DNA of 64,000 nt from contig OZ018331.1 in assembly GCA_963969495.1 (NCBI GenBank), positions 154,612,684 through 154,676,683 of the forward strand, given 5' to 3'. The DNA comes from Ceratothoa steindachneri (taxonomy: Eukaryota > Arthropoda > Malacostraca > Isopoda > Cymothoidae). The first letter of the stretch is position 1. The number at the start of each line of letters is the position of its first letter. Under the pieces are notes generated by a model, which was given only the letters and a program-made list of their open reading frames with translations, made no database searches and was not told where the DNA came from. Position numbers and translations under genes: made by a program. This document shows, piece after piece, positions 31,866 through 44,260 of the stretch.

Positions 31866-34800
31866 AAGAACCCATCCAAAGTACAAGGGGCAAGCGGTAG
31901 CGACCCCACCCATCCTGGTAGTGGGAGAGGTAACATGCGCGAATATCACCTAGACTGGGACATCCAACAAGAATGTGCCGAACAGTCTGGGGGACAACGC
32001 AATCTTAATAGTAGGGCTGGGGCGAGCCCTCCATCAAATGGCGTTGCGTCCCGTGAGTGTGTCCAATTCGGAGATAGAGAGAAAGCAACCTGAAGCCTAT
32101 GTGGCATTAGGGGATAGGTCCATGAGAACAGTCGCAGGGCAATGGCACGCAACTTTAGGTTACCCTGGACCGTCTCCAGTCTTCTTTGCCAAGCAGCCCG
32201 GAGAGCTGCCATATTCCTGCAATGTGGTTGGTGTGAGCAAGAGCTGAATGCTGGTCTGGTCACCCCGTCTTCACAGACTCTTTGGCTGCCCTCATTCCCC
32301 GCAATTCCTACTTGTCCAGGAACCCAGCAGAAGATAATCTCAACATCCACCCTGCTTGCCAAAACCATGGTGTCACGGATATTGCAAACCTGGGGATGCC
32401 AAGATTCCAATACCCAGAGAGCACTCAGGGCGCTTTGTGAGTCACTATAAATGACAATATGGTCTCCGAACTGGGCATGTCGCGTTATCTCCTGTACCGA
32501 GCGGTGTATTGAGACTAGCTCGGCCATGAAGACAGACGCAGCACCTGGCAGAGTCCCGCTGATTTCAAACAGAGTGGGTACGGCGTAGAAGCAGATTCTC
32601 TCTTGGGACTTGGAACTATCCGTATACACTGGCACGGTTCGAGCGTGACACGAGGTGTGCTCCAAAAAGGTCGAACGCGACCCTCCAGGGTGCCGTCCTG
32701 GGCAGAACCAGGGGCACCACCGGCCCGAGAGCTATACCTAGCTCTCGAAGGAGTTTCCTAGCCCTAAACCCAAAGGGGTTAGGGTAAGACTGGCGTCTCT
32801 CGGCGGCATAGGCACCGTCGAAATCAGTGACTGATGAAGTGAGAGCGGTTTGGCTACTAAGGGAGGCGCTGGACTTGCGCGTACAGGCGAATAATTCACT
32901 GTGCACGGCGCAGAGCGAGTGGCATCTCCCCAGCATCGACAAATAGGCTCTCAACGGGGGAAGTGTGGAAGGCACCGGCCGCAGGGCGAAGGCCGGTGTG
33001 GTGGATCGAGTCCACCTTCGGCAATACCCGCTCAGCTGCAGATGCATAAAACTCACATCCGTAGTCGAGCTTTGAACGAACAAAGAACCGATTAAAAAAG
33101 TAAGGCAGTAGCCCTATCAGCGCTCTGGGGCGATGAATATCCATGGCGGGGGGTAGAAGAGACCCTAAGGCTGCGAATATGAGCCTCCAAGGTGAGGCGT
33201 CGGTCAAATACAAAACCAAGTAAACGGTGCGAGTCCACCGCTTGCAAAAGGAGTCCATTTAGAAACAAGTCTGGGTCAGGGTGGAGGCGCGGATAACGGC
33301 AGAAGTGCACTACCAAGGACATAGAGAGAGACGGGGTTCAATGCCTGTTGGGAGTCTACTCTCGGGGTGGCATCTGGCCCACGCCTAAAGAGATCGAAAG
33401 GTCGTCCACGTAGAACGTAACAAGAACATCTTACGGCAGCACAGAGATGATGCCGTTGATGCTCAGGGCAAAGAATGTGACACTGAGGACACTTCCCTGC
33501 GGGACACCCTCTTGTTGCTCCATTGGGCCGGAGAGGGATGTCCCCACCCGTACTCGGAATCGACGATCTCGCAAAAATTCAGATATAAACATTGGGAGGC
33601 GTCCCCTCGCCCCCATCGTGTGGAGTCTCTATGATACCATATCGACATGCGGTATCGTAGGCCTTCTCCAAATCGAAAAAAAACGTGGCCTAGTGCTAGC
33701 TAGGAAGGAAGGAGAGAGCATCCGACGTGGAGTGGAACTTGCGGAAGCCACACTGTGCATAAGACAGATGGCCTCCTCTGTCTCTAAAAAAAAGCTAATC
33801 TAACATTTAGATATTGGGCGGAAATCGGCGGAGGTAGAGTGATCTTTCCAGGGTTTGCTAAAAGCAAGCACAGTAGCGATTCGCGAGGAGTATGGGAGGG
33901 TAGCCTCTACCTAGATCCTGTTGAACAAATCTAACAGGACGGCCATGCCTCGCTCATCAGGTGTCGAAGCATGGTGTATGGGACATCGTCCGGACCAGGG
34001 GTTTACTCACTCAGAGTAAACCTGGATGGAGGTAAAGTCCAGTCGATGGCCTTCCTCGATATCAGGACGCGCATTGAATGCTGGCGGAGCAGCATCCTAC
34101 CTAGAGAATGCGATCGCGAGGTCCGAAATTGCAGTCCCATTCTCCTGGAGAACGGGAAGGGGGTCCTGCGACAACTTGCCCCGAATCATTTTGACTCGCT
34201 TCCACACCTCTTGGTAGAGGGGTCTTTCCGTTAAGTGAAGACACGTATGTCCGTTAAGAAAAGCGGCGGGAGTGCTCCGAAATATACCGGAACATAGCCA
34301 TAGCTCGACGAAATTCACTGCAGTGAAGTCGTTCGGGGGGCGCTTATAGCGCATGTAGGCATACGTTTCTGTTTGCAGGCCATCTCACATTCTGCTGACC
34401 ATCACGAGAGCGGTCGGCATGCAAAACGGTCAGACATTCTAGGAATAGTAGCTAAGCTCACGGCGATTAGTTGCCGGAGAAGAACTCAACGGCCTAATCT
34501 ACCGACCCAAACTCCTCAACTGACACAGAGAAATCAGTCATTTCCCGAAATATGGACCACGGCGCCCACCCCAAGCACCACCGGGGCGGGTTCTCGGGCG
34601 GCAGCGGCCCAGAAAATATTTAAATGGGAAAGTGATCACTACCATGGAGGTCATCAACCACTCCCCATCCAAAATCAGTCTATGCATCCAGAGAGCACAA
34701 AGATAGATCGAGACATGAAAATGAAGTGGTTCTCAGGCAGTGATGCATAAACTCATCCACATTTAGGACACCCATCTCAAACTCGTCGATCAGGTCGGCA

Positions 34801-36345
34801 AGTGGTTTTAGTTGTGGCTGGGTGTGAACCCTTTGTGTCGCCAGCTTTACCAGGGCAGTAGCCAGGGTGGGTAGAACCTGTAGAAGGGTTCCAAATGGGA
34901 GTGGAAACAACTGTGCTTGTATGCCTGGATGAACCAGGAGCAGAGGGTGTCCTTCTTCGAAGAAGCGGGGTGCGGCTCTCGCAATTGAGCACTCAATTTC
35001 GACTTGTTATGTGCAGCCTTGGAGCAACTTACACAGACTTTGGGTAACCCCAACTTTGCCTGTCTACAAGAGCGATTAGTAAAGCTGAAGTAGTGGCACG
35101 AATGCCTTCACGCACTGACTCAGGGAGCTTGTCACAGTCAAACGTGACTAAGAGTGTAGGGGTGGGTCTCGAGGACCCTTCCTGTTTACTCATCACGCGT
35201 TTGACCTTGACCGCCCCATGGTAATCTAGCTATAAGGTGATGTCATCTATGGAATAGTCCACAAGTCCCCTTGCATCAACTAAGTTTATGGTAGAGTGCA
35301 GCATCACACTCATAGGCGTGCCATCTAGTGTCCGAAGGGCACTTATCATGGCCACCCGGGAAGGATTCAATGCATTCACTAGAAGGCTCCCGTCCGAGAA
35401 ACGGGTCTCCTTTGGCTCTCTACCAATCACACTAGCTAGAGCTCTCCTCTAATGGATCATGTTGCACTGAGCCAACATGCTGCCATTAGTGGAGTGAATA
35501 ACAAGGTAGAGTTTGAAGCCAGGGGAATCGAAAACGCCATGTAGCCTTTGAATGAGGGGCCCTGATGTGCCGATCTTAGCTTGGTCATTTGCCAAAATGG
35601 CAGCGGACCCGTCCTTCCCCGGAGGGAGAGGAGCCCTTTGTCTTTTTAGTCTCATTCCTCTGTCTTTTCCTTTTGGGAGAGGAGGGCAGGGGGTGGAGAG
35701 TGAACCTGCTTCTCTCCCCCACCGTCAGTAGCCCCCAGGCCAAATGGACCGGCCTCAGCCAGATCTTTCTCTGGGATGGAGAAGGTTTTGGCTGTAATAG
35801 GGGCACCAGCCTGGAGAGACAATCTCTACTCTCCTTGTTAGGCCTCGGGGGCACGAGCCATTGTAGGAGGACCTTGCAAGGGGCGGACTTGGGTTCATTG
35901 CTTAGCACTAAGCCCATGTTTGACCACATGGAAAGTCCTACCATCTGAGGCTGGGTCATCTCAGGGGATCAGGGTTCGGCTCCATGTGCCCATCCTCCCC
36001 AAGACATCGCAGATCCCATCCAAGATTCTTTTTTTATCTTCTAATGCTGATGAGAGGGAAGCAGGTAAACTGGCCCCCTGCAAACTAATCGCTCACACCT
36101 GCAGGACATTAAGGGGTACAGGCCAACGGGCCCTGCCATCCTTTGTACCCCTAATGGGGTTGGCCCTATTGAGCCGCCCCAACTGGGAGCGGTCAATTAT
36201 GGGCCGCTTGCCTGCTTTCTTGGAAAGAAAGGTCTGTAAGGGGGTGAGGGGGAGTCCCCTGCCCCTGTAGGCAAAGAAGAGGAGTAAGCCTCCTTTTTGA
36301 AGAAATTTGGAGGGTCCCTGGGAAAGCTCATGGTGGAGCTGCCCT
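31866..36345 (-). mobile_element. N6: decayed I-like copy with an endonuclease deletion
   Basis: The C-terminal knuckle and RNase H lie at 31,866-32,665 (YTDSSKSQERI, FMAELVSIHRS, IYSDSQSAL, GHVGIAGNE as GQVGIAGNE). RT follows at 32,900-33,840 with frameshifts and a broken YVDD region near 33,400. The linker runs to about 34,800. The endonuclease N-terminus is deleted, so the copy jumps directly to ORF1 (34,801-36,345), where knuckles are damaged. No intact 3' or 5' end is seen. Confidence 0.75.
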
Positions 36346-36444
36346 AAAGTCCCACAAAGTCTTCTGAAATATACCAAAGATGACATATGAAAGCGGTGAA
36401 GGCAACATTGGCAAGTTTTTCATTTAGAATTTCTTCTTGAATGA
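36346..36444 (-). pseudogene. DDE-like transposase, C-terminal fragment beyond N7
   Basis: The minus strand reads IQEEILNEKLANVAFTAF then HLWYISEDFVGL, which continues the frame that stops at the N7 insertion (42,030). It is the same gene as 42,030-43,760. The remainder to the left has been lost or replaced by N6. Confidence 0.5.
36434..36444. repeat. Target-site duplication of N7, left copy
   Basis: TTCTTGAATGA precedes the poly-T of N7 and is repeated exactly at 42,019-42,029. Confidence 0.9.
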
Positions 36445-36695
36445 ATTTTTTTTTTTTTAAATTTTATAGAGCCCATCTGGCAACTGCCCACTTGGGCATA
36501 AGTCGCCGAAAAACACGACAGCCTAGAACTAAGCTACTTTAAAATAAAATTATGAAAAAATAACAATGATAAATATTGGAAAAACTTAACAATCAGGAAG
36601 CACTCTCAGGCAGCAGGGGGAGGTCCCCCTCACCCCGGTGCGGAGAGTGCAACCTACAAACAAAACAATAACAAACAACAAAACAGAAAAGAACC

Positions 36696-38967
36696 TTAAA
36701 TAAAAGGAAGAAGCCCAGGCCTTCCCCCAAAAGTCAATGTGCAAAAATCCGTCCCGAGTACAAGGGACAGGCGGTAGCGACCCCGCCCATCCCGGTACTG
36801 GGACAGGTATCGTGCGCGAAGATCACCCAGACTGGGACATTCGACAAGAATGTGGCAAACAGTCTGGGGGACGACGCAGTCGTCGCAATAGGACGCAGGC
36901 GAGCGCTTTATCAAATAGCGATGCGTCACACGAGTGTGCCCGATTCGGAGACGACAGAAAGCAACCTGAAGCCGCTGCGGCATTGGGGGATAGGTCCATG
37001 GGAACAGTCGCGGGGCAATGGCACGCAACTTTAAGTTCCCTTCGACCGTCTCCCATCTTCTTTGCCAAGCAGTCCGAAGAGCTGCCCATATTCCTGCCAT
37101 GTTATCGGTGTGAGGAAGAGCGAAACGCTGGTCCGGTCGCAGAGTCCGTCGTGGACTCTTTGGCGCCCTCATTCCCCGCAATTCCTACATGTCCAGGAAC
37201 CCAGCAGAAGATAATCTCGACATCTGCCCGGCTCGCCAAAACCGTGGCGTCACGGATATCGCGAACCAGGGGATGCGGAGATTCCAATGCCCCGAGAGCA
37301 ATCAGGGCACTTTGAGTCGCTATAGATCACAATCCGGTCTCCGAACCAGGCACGTCGCGTAATCTCCCGTACCGAGTGGTGTATTGCCACCAGCTCAGCC
37401 GTGAAGGCAGACGCAGCGCCCCGCTGACTTCAAACAGAGGGGATACGACGTGGAAGCCAAACCCCTCTTGGGACTTGGAACCATCCGTATACACTGGCAC
37501 GGTTCCAGCGTGACACGAGGTGTGCTCTAAAAAAGGACGAACGCATTACTCCCGGCGCAGTACAAGCTTTGGGAGCAGAGGCGTGGCGACAAATAGCCAA
37601 ATTTGGTACCCTCCAGGGTGGCGTCCTGGGAAGGACCAGGGGCGCCACAGGCACGAGAGCTATATCTAGCTCTCGAAGGAGTTTCCTGGCCCTAAACCCA
37701 AAGGGCTTAGGGTATGACTGGCGTTTCTCGGCGGCATAGGCACCGTCGAAATCAGTGACTGATGAAGTGAGAGCTGTTGGCGACTGAGGGAGGCGCCGTG
37801 CTCGCGCGTACAGGCGAGTAATGCACTGCACGCGGCGCAGAGCGAGTGGCATCTCCCCAGCATCGACCAACAGGCTCTCAATGGGCGAAGTGCGCAAGGC
37901 ACCGGTCGCGAGGCGGATGCCGGTGTGGTGGATCGAATCCACCTTCCGCAATAAACGCTCGGCTGCGGATGCATAAAACTCGCATCCGTAGTCGAGCTTC
38001 GAGCGAACAAAGGATCGATAAAAAAGTAGGGCAGTAGCCCTATCAGCGCCCCAAGCGCTGAACGTTACGGAACAGAGAATATCCATGGCGCGGGTACAAG
38101 AGACCCTAAGGCTGCGAATATGAGCCTCCCAGGTGAGGCGTCGGTTGAATATAAGACCAAGGAAACGGTGCGACTCAACCCCTTACAGGCGCACCCCATT
38201 AAGAAACAAATCTGGGTCGGGGTAGAGCCGTGGATGGCGGCAGAAGTGCACCACCTTAGTCTTGGCCAAAGAAAACCGAAACCTGTGCACTTCGGCATAG
38301 CGAGAGACGCGGTTCAATGCCTGTTGGAGACGATGCTCCAGAGTTGGCATCTGGGCCGCACCAAAAGAGATCGAAAGGTCGTCCACGTAGAACGTAGCGA
38401 AAACATAGCGATTCGCCAGGAATCTGGGAGAAGACCCTCCACCCAGATCCTGTTGAACAAATCTAACAGAAAGGCCATGCCTCGCTCACCCAGGTGTCGA
38501 AGCATGGCGTACGGGACATCGTCCGGACCATGGGCGGTGTCCGCGCACGAAGCGAGAGCGGAGCGCAACTCGCTCCCAGTAAACTTGTCGTTGAAGGGTT
38601 CTCCGCCTCTGGAGGTAAAGTCCAGCCGGCGGCCTTCCGCGACATCACGACGTGCATTGAATGCTGGCGGAGCAGCATCCCGGCTAGAGAATGCGAAAAA
38701 AGCGGTCGCGAAGGATTCCGCCACGGACGCGGGGTCCGAGATTGCAGTCCCATTCTCCTGGAGAACGGGAGGGGGGTCCTGCGAGGACTTGCCCCGAATC
38801 CTTTTGACTCGCCTCCACACCTCTGCTAGAGGGGTCTTCCCGTTAAGTGAAGACACGTATGCCCGCCAAGAAGAGCGGCGGGCGTGCTTCGAAATATACC
38901 GGAACCTAGCCCTAGCTCGACCAAATTCAGCGACAGTGAAATCGTTCGGGCGGCGCTTATAGCGCAT
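36696..38967 (-). pseudogene. N7 ORF2 remnant (linker, YVDD edge, RNase H, knuckle)
   Basis: Open pieces at 36,696-37,181, 37,430-38,086 and 38,314-38,967. MDDLSISFGAAQ at 38,386 is what remains after the deletion upstream of YVDD. RNase H is frameshifted near 37,310 and 37,430. The protein could not reverse-transcribe. Confidence 0.8.
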
Positions 38968-39297
38968 GTAGGCATAACGCTTCTGTTTGAGGGCCGTCTC
39001 ACACTCGGCCGACCACCATGGGAGTGGTCGGCGTGCAAAACCGCCAGACGTCCTAGGAATAGTAGTCAGGCCCGCGGTGATGAGGTTGCCGGAGAAGAAC
39101 TCAACGGCCTCATCTACCGACCTAAACTCCTCGACTCATAGAAAATTCAGTCATTTCCTGAAATGCAGGCCACCGCGCCCGCGCCAAGCACCACCGAGGT
39201 GGGCTCTCAGGCGGCAGTTGCCCTGAAAATGATATTTGAATGGGAAAGTGATCACTACCATGGAGGTCATCGACCACTCCCAAATCAAAATCAGGCT

Positions 39298-41436
39298 TAG
39301 GAGGCGGGCGGGCGGCCCTCCTTTTGAGGAACCACCGTCTCCAAGCCACTCGCCACACCTCAGTGCGTGGGCGAAGGAGCCGAAGCTCCTTTGTTGCTGT
39401 CCTCCTTTCGGGGGACAGATTTAGGAACCCCGGAAGATGGCCTAGCGACCATCTTCAGGGGTGTTACCTCCTGTGAGTCTAACGACTCAAGGGACGCACG
39501 TGGCCGTTTCGCCTTACGGGAAACGGTAACGCTGGGGGAAGAGGGGGGGAGCCCTGGTTTTAGCCGGGGCTGGGTGTGAAGCCTTTTTGCCGCCAGCTTT
39601 ACCGGGGAGGCGCCCAGGTTGAGTAGAGCCCGCAGAAGGGCTCCGAATGGGCGCGGAAACAACCGTACTCGTTGGCTTGGATGGGCCAGGAGCAGAGGGT
39701 GCCTTTCTAACTATTGAGGCATATGACGTCCCAGGCAGAGCCGGGCGCGCCAGGACCAAGTCCTTAGCCTCGCGGAATGAGAGTCGATCCTGGGCCTGAA
39801 CGGCCAGGATTTCTGTCTCAAGGAGATATGCACCACATTGCTTCGAAAAAACGGGGTGCAGCTCTCCGCAATTGACACACTTGGCCACACACGATTTGGA
39901 CTTATCGTGTGTGGCCTTGAGGCAATTTACACAAACTTCGGGTGACCCCGACTTTGCACGTCTACAGGAACGATTCGTATGGCGGAAGCGGTGACAGTAA
40001 TAGCACCGCCGCGGCAGTGGCTGAATGCCTTCACGCGGTATACGTACCAACCGGCATGCACTGACTCAGGGAGCTTGTCAGGGTCGAACGTGATGAAGAG
40101 TGTAGGGGTGGGTCTCGAGCCCCTCCCTGTTTTCTCATCACACGTTCGACCTTGACCGCCCCATGGTCGGCCAGCTCTAGGGTGATGTCCTCAATGGAGT
40201 AGTCAACGAGATCCCTTGCATAAACTACTCCTTTCACAAAGTTCATGGTAGAGTGTGGCGTCACACTCACCGGGGTGCCATGAAGTGTCCGAAGAGCACT
40301 TATCTTGGCCGCCTCGGCGGGATTCGCCGCATTCGCCAGAAGGCTCCCGTCCGAGAAACGGGTCACCTTCGGCTCTCTACCAATTGCACTAGCTAATCCT
40401 CTCCTCTGATGGATCATGTTGCCCTTGGACAATATGGTGCCATCAGTAGAGCGATAATGAGGAAGCGTTTGAGGCCAGCGGGCTCAAAAACGCCAGGTAA
40501 CCTCTGAATCAGGGCCCCCGATGTCATCGAGGCTCCGCCCTGTGCACTTTTGGTCTTAGTCAGGGGCTCCACAACCGGGGGGGCAGAGGGGCCGGATGTG
40601 CCGATCTTGGCTTGGTCGCTTGCCAGAGTGGCAGCAGACCCATCCATCCCTGCAGCCCCCGCGGATGGAGAGGAGTCCCGACTCTTCTTTGTCTTTTTGG
40701 TCTTAGTCTTTTTCTTTTTTGGAGAGGAGGGTGGGGAATGAACCCGCTTTTCACCTCCGCCGAAAGAAGCCCCTAGGCCAGATGGACCGGCCTCAGCTAG
40801 GTCCTTCTCCGAAATGGTGAAGGTCCTGGTGGTCGCAGGGGCACTGGTCAGAGGAGATCCCTCCCCTCCTTGTACTGCCTCAGAAACCCTAACCGTTTGA
40901 GGAGGACCTTGCATAGGGGCGGATTTGGGTTCGGTGTTTGACGCCGAGCCCGGATTCCTCCCCATGGAAGGCTCTACCACCTGAGGCTGGGTTTCCTCAA
41001 GGACCATGTCTATCACAGGAGGGGACTCCAGTTGGCCATCCCCTCCAACGACATCGCACGTCCCCTTGGCAGTGTCACCAGTCCTGTGTTGGGAGGCACA
41101 GGCCTTGACCCTGGCAAGGTTTAAAATTCTTGCCAGCAGGTCTTTTGAGGGACGCGACCGAAGGGGCCTGGCTTCCCTCTCCCCCCTAAGGGGGTTTGCC
41201 CTACCAAGCTGCTTACACAAGGGGCGGTTGGCAATGGGCTGCCTGCTGGCTTTCTTGGCAGTCCCTTTAGAAAGAAAAGGAGGAACTGCCGCTGGAAATA
41301 GGGAGGTGCCCGAAAGCACCTCCAGAGAAGGGGGTGAGGGGGAGTCCCCTACACCCGTAGGAGAGGAGTAAGCCTCTTCTCCGGTTAAAGAAGTATGGAG
41401 GGTCCCCTGCGCAAGCACAAGGGGATGGACCTCCAT
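39298..41436 (-). pseudogene. N7 ORF1
   Basis: Begins with an in-frame ATG at 41,434-41,436 (MEVHPLVLAQGT), the only copy here where the ATG is in register with the ORF1 body. It is open for 340 codons, then shifts at about 40,420 and again at about 40,040. The knuckle region CYYCHRFRHTNRSC has its motif glycine changed. It fuses into the deleted ORF2 start at its end. Confidence 0.8.
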
Positions 41437-42018
41437 TTCTTCGGTGGAGCTGCCTGAGGGCGGCTCCGTTGTTGTTACAGGGAAAGTTGAGGGTTGGGTT
41501 TTTTTAGTTGTTCATACATGGGCATGGTGACCCTCTTTTTTATACGGGACGCAATAGCTCACCACCTCTTGCAGTTGCCCGCACTGCAAGGGGTGCTTAC
41601 AGGCCTGGCGCCGCCATTTGTGACCACCCCTCCCGCCTGGTGGCTCCACCTTGAACACAGCGTAAAACTGAGTGTGAAGAGGAAAGGAAAAGGGATGTGA
41701 GGAAGGTATGGGTGGGGATCAAGCAGGTTGTTAAGAACCAGCCACCCCAGACCAGAGCTCAGGGGTTAGGGAACATTGTCCCCTCCCCCCTCAGCCCCGA
41801 TCCGGGATGGTTGGCTGAGAAGAAGGTCAGCATCTACCCTGTGAAATTAGAGGCTGTACCAGAGAAAGTTGTAGGAGAGGTTGTATGAATAGCGACGAGG
41901 TAGGGGAGAAATACAGGCTATCTGAAGAAAGGAAGAGAGGCTAAGCTGGGGCCGGATGGAGCGCTGGATCCTGTCAGCACGGCGGCCAGGATGGCAAATC
42001 TCCGTGCCGCTTACGGGG
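41437..42018 (-). other. N7 5' UTR with conserved hairpin
   Basis: Colinear with N1 5' UTR. The hairpin arms are at 41,563-41,575 and 41,583-41,595 with the same 7-base loop; one pair is switched from C-G to T-A and one becomes G-T. Confidence 0.7.
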
Positions 42019-42029
42019 TTCTTGAATGA
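42019..42029. repeat. Target-site duplication of N7, right copy
   Basis: Exact repeat of 36,434-36,444, adjoining the 5' end of N7. Confidence 0.9.
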
Positions 42030-43760
42030 GATTCATCATGTCCATATTGTTTTTGGCAGCATAGGGACCATTTGGTGACTCGTTCCAAAATGGCACAGGG
42101 CAATGAAGAGGGAAAAATCTCAGGCTGCTTTTAGCTCACCATCCATCAGAGAAAACTGCCCACGGAAGAGGAATATTTTGATACTATATATACCTTTGCC
42201 CATCCATCTCACATGATGGAAAGCATCTGAGGCATGAAAGAAAACACCCATCTGGTGGAGCACCTCCAAGGAAGATGTAAGCAAGAGTAGTTCCTGATAA
42301 TCATCTCTTGTTGCAGTTAACTTCAGGGGAACTTCAAGATGTATCATCGCTTCTTCACGAGTTATGGACCAATCACTCACAACATTTGTCAAGATATCGG
42401 CATCATTCTCTGCTGTCTTGAACTATCTTTGGTCAAGGTATTCCCAATGGTCTTGAAAAGGTAGAAATAATGGGATGCTTGGTCCAGAAGAAGGACTGTA
42501 GGTGGAATGGAATACATCAGCAAGGATTTCTTTGTACATGTGATGTCAACAGGCCAACTAAACAAGCTCCCTTTGCAGTTCTTGAAATTTGATACAAGCA
42601 CCTTGTTTCAAACCTGTGTTTGAGGATGTTTTGTCAAATACAAGAGCCTTAATTTGCTTTGACAGGCCCCACTTATTGATAACAGACAGACATGAATTGG
42701 CTTGATTAGTACCCAAATTGGATCCAATTTATGGAACACCAAGGAGGAACTCAACACCATCTCTTTGTGAGGCAACAATTGCAATTTTGTCAGCCTTCTC
42801 CCAGCTAGAGCTTGATACAGTTATGTCAGGCAATAGCGTACCATCCCAATGTAACACGAGAGGTGCATCATGTGTAAAATGTCATGATGTCAGCCTTGAT
42901 TCTCGTAGCTGCTTCTTCACCATTCTTCTTCCGGTACCAGTAAATTGAACTCAGAGACAAAATGATTTGTTTGGTGTCAATGCCAATAGAATTTGCCTGA
43001 GCCCCCAGCTGGTGAATTGCCTTCCTGTGAGATACACCAGTATGATCCAGACCCACCATGAGCTTGGGTTTCCAAAAAATACTCTTGGGAATCGGTAGAC
43101 CTGCAAGCAGAGCAGTGTACTTCTTTCTTTTGAGATGGCTGTGATTTTGAAAGAACTCATCTGCAGAGGACTCTGAAGATAACGAAACAGGTAGTGTCAA
43201 TGAGCTGACATGCTTGTCTGGGAACGATCCTCTCGTTGGCTCAACAAGAAGGCTTTATCTTCATTTTTCATCATGATCTGTGCATCTTTGTGAGCAACGT
43301 CAGACTTCATTTAAGTAATCACAAAAAATTTGTTCCTTCATGCGCTTATTCAATGAATCCTGCAGATGATTCTTCTTGAGACCTTCATACTTTGTAACAA
43401 GGTCTGTAAGTTTTTTTTTTTAGCGTAAAACAGCATTGTTGTAGACATTGTGGCCTTCAGCCATAATGAAAAAACTGTTTGTACAACCTTCTTTATACTC
43501 TCGGATTTCAAGCACTTTAAGTTGAAGTGATGGTAAAAGAAGTGCCAAAGGTCTTGGCTGTGAGTCAAGAAGCAGTAATCTCTTCCTCAGAATGTCCAAG
43601 AAGCCAAACTGATGCTGCACTACATCTAGCCATATGAAAAAGAGAATTAAGTGATGAGTTATTGATGAGGTATTTTTCTGCATGAACTTAAAAAGTGAAT
43701 AATTTGAGCAACCTTTAAATCTGCTCTGATCATTAAAATTTTGGCACAAATTCAACTTAT
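42030..43760 (-). pseudogene. Old DDE-like DNA transposase, interrupted by N7
   Basis: Several frames on the minus strand add up to one long protein: LRKRLLLLDSQPRPLAL (about 43,600), KSIFWKPKLMVGLDHTG (about 43,060), PLVLHWDGTLLPDI (about 42,850), ALVFDKTSSNTGLKQGAC (about 42,640), an ACCHHMYK segment (about 42,540), GPSIPLF, and FHHVRWMGKGIYSIKIFLF (about 42,200). The D in HWDG, the D in VFDKTSSNTG and the CHH cluster recall a hAT-like DDE arrangement. I know this pattern from uncharacterised invertebrate proteins but cannot name a family. It has many stops and continues at 36,346-36,444. Confidence 0.55.
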
Positions 43761-43838
43761 ATGATTAGGAAATGGGGTCAACATGCAGCTGAATGTATAT
43801 ACAAACTTTGAAAATTTACCCTATGGCTTTGAAAAACC

Positions 43839-43840
<2 letters not shown>

Positions 43841-43903
<63 letters not shown>
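43841..43903. repeat. (AT)n microsatellite
   Basis: About 31 AT units, next to the transposase remnant. Confidence 0.95.
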
Positions 43904-43906
<3 letters not shown>

Positions 43907-44260
43907 ATGATACAAAAAATAAAAATTCCAGAGAGATATGATTTCTAAAAAAAAACAACACTCTTCAATCCAACGAATGGAATGGGGTGGAAGATATCTT
44001 CTGATCTGGCTTTGGCTTCCACTCAAGTGGCTTAGGAAGTCCCCCTTACACAGTTGGCTAGGAAGCAGGTGGAGCCAAATTGAGCCAATTTGTCAGCAAA
44101 CGTTGGTTGTGAATGCCAAAGACAAGAATGGACTACATAGCACTTCCAAAAATGAGTTGGCTACTGGAACTGCTTGTCCAAAGGGTTTTCTGGAAGTGGG
44201 GACCCAAATGAAATGGTCTGATTGGTTGGTCTTCTGAGCCACCCGGGGCAAGTGCCTTTT
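43904..44260. other. Unassigned, possibly N-terminal region of the DDE-like element
   Basis: Short minus-strand frames (around 44,000-44,200) could belong to the transposase N-terminus but have no recognisable motif. A short + frame is present at 43,938-44,237. Confidence 0.25.

Larger units (their letters stand above)
36445..42018 (-). mobile_element. N7: I-like element with intact ends but lacking endonuclease and RT core
   Basis: Both ends are those of a full-length copy: the poly(A) tail with the N1-type 3' variant, and CCCCGTAAGCGG at the 5' end (minus strand; one base different from N1), with an exact 11-bp duplication. Two internal deletions relative to N1 are visible. One, at about 38,407, removes RT residues 526-697, including the first catalytic Asp. 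The other, at about 39,297, removes the endonuclease N-terminus (residues 1-227) and the ORF1-ORF2 junction. RNase H and most of ORF1 remain. Confidence 0.88.
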
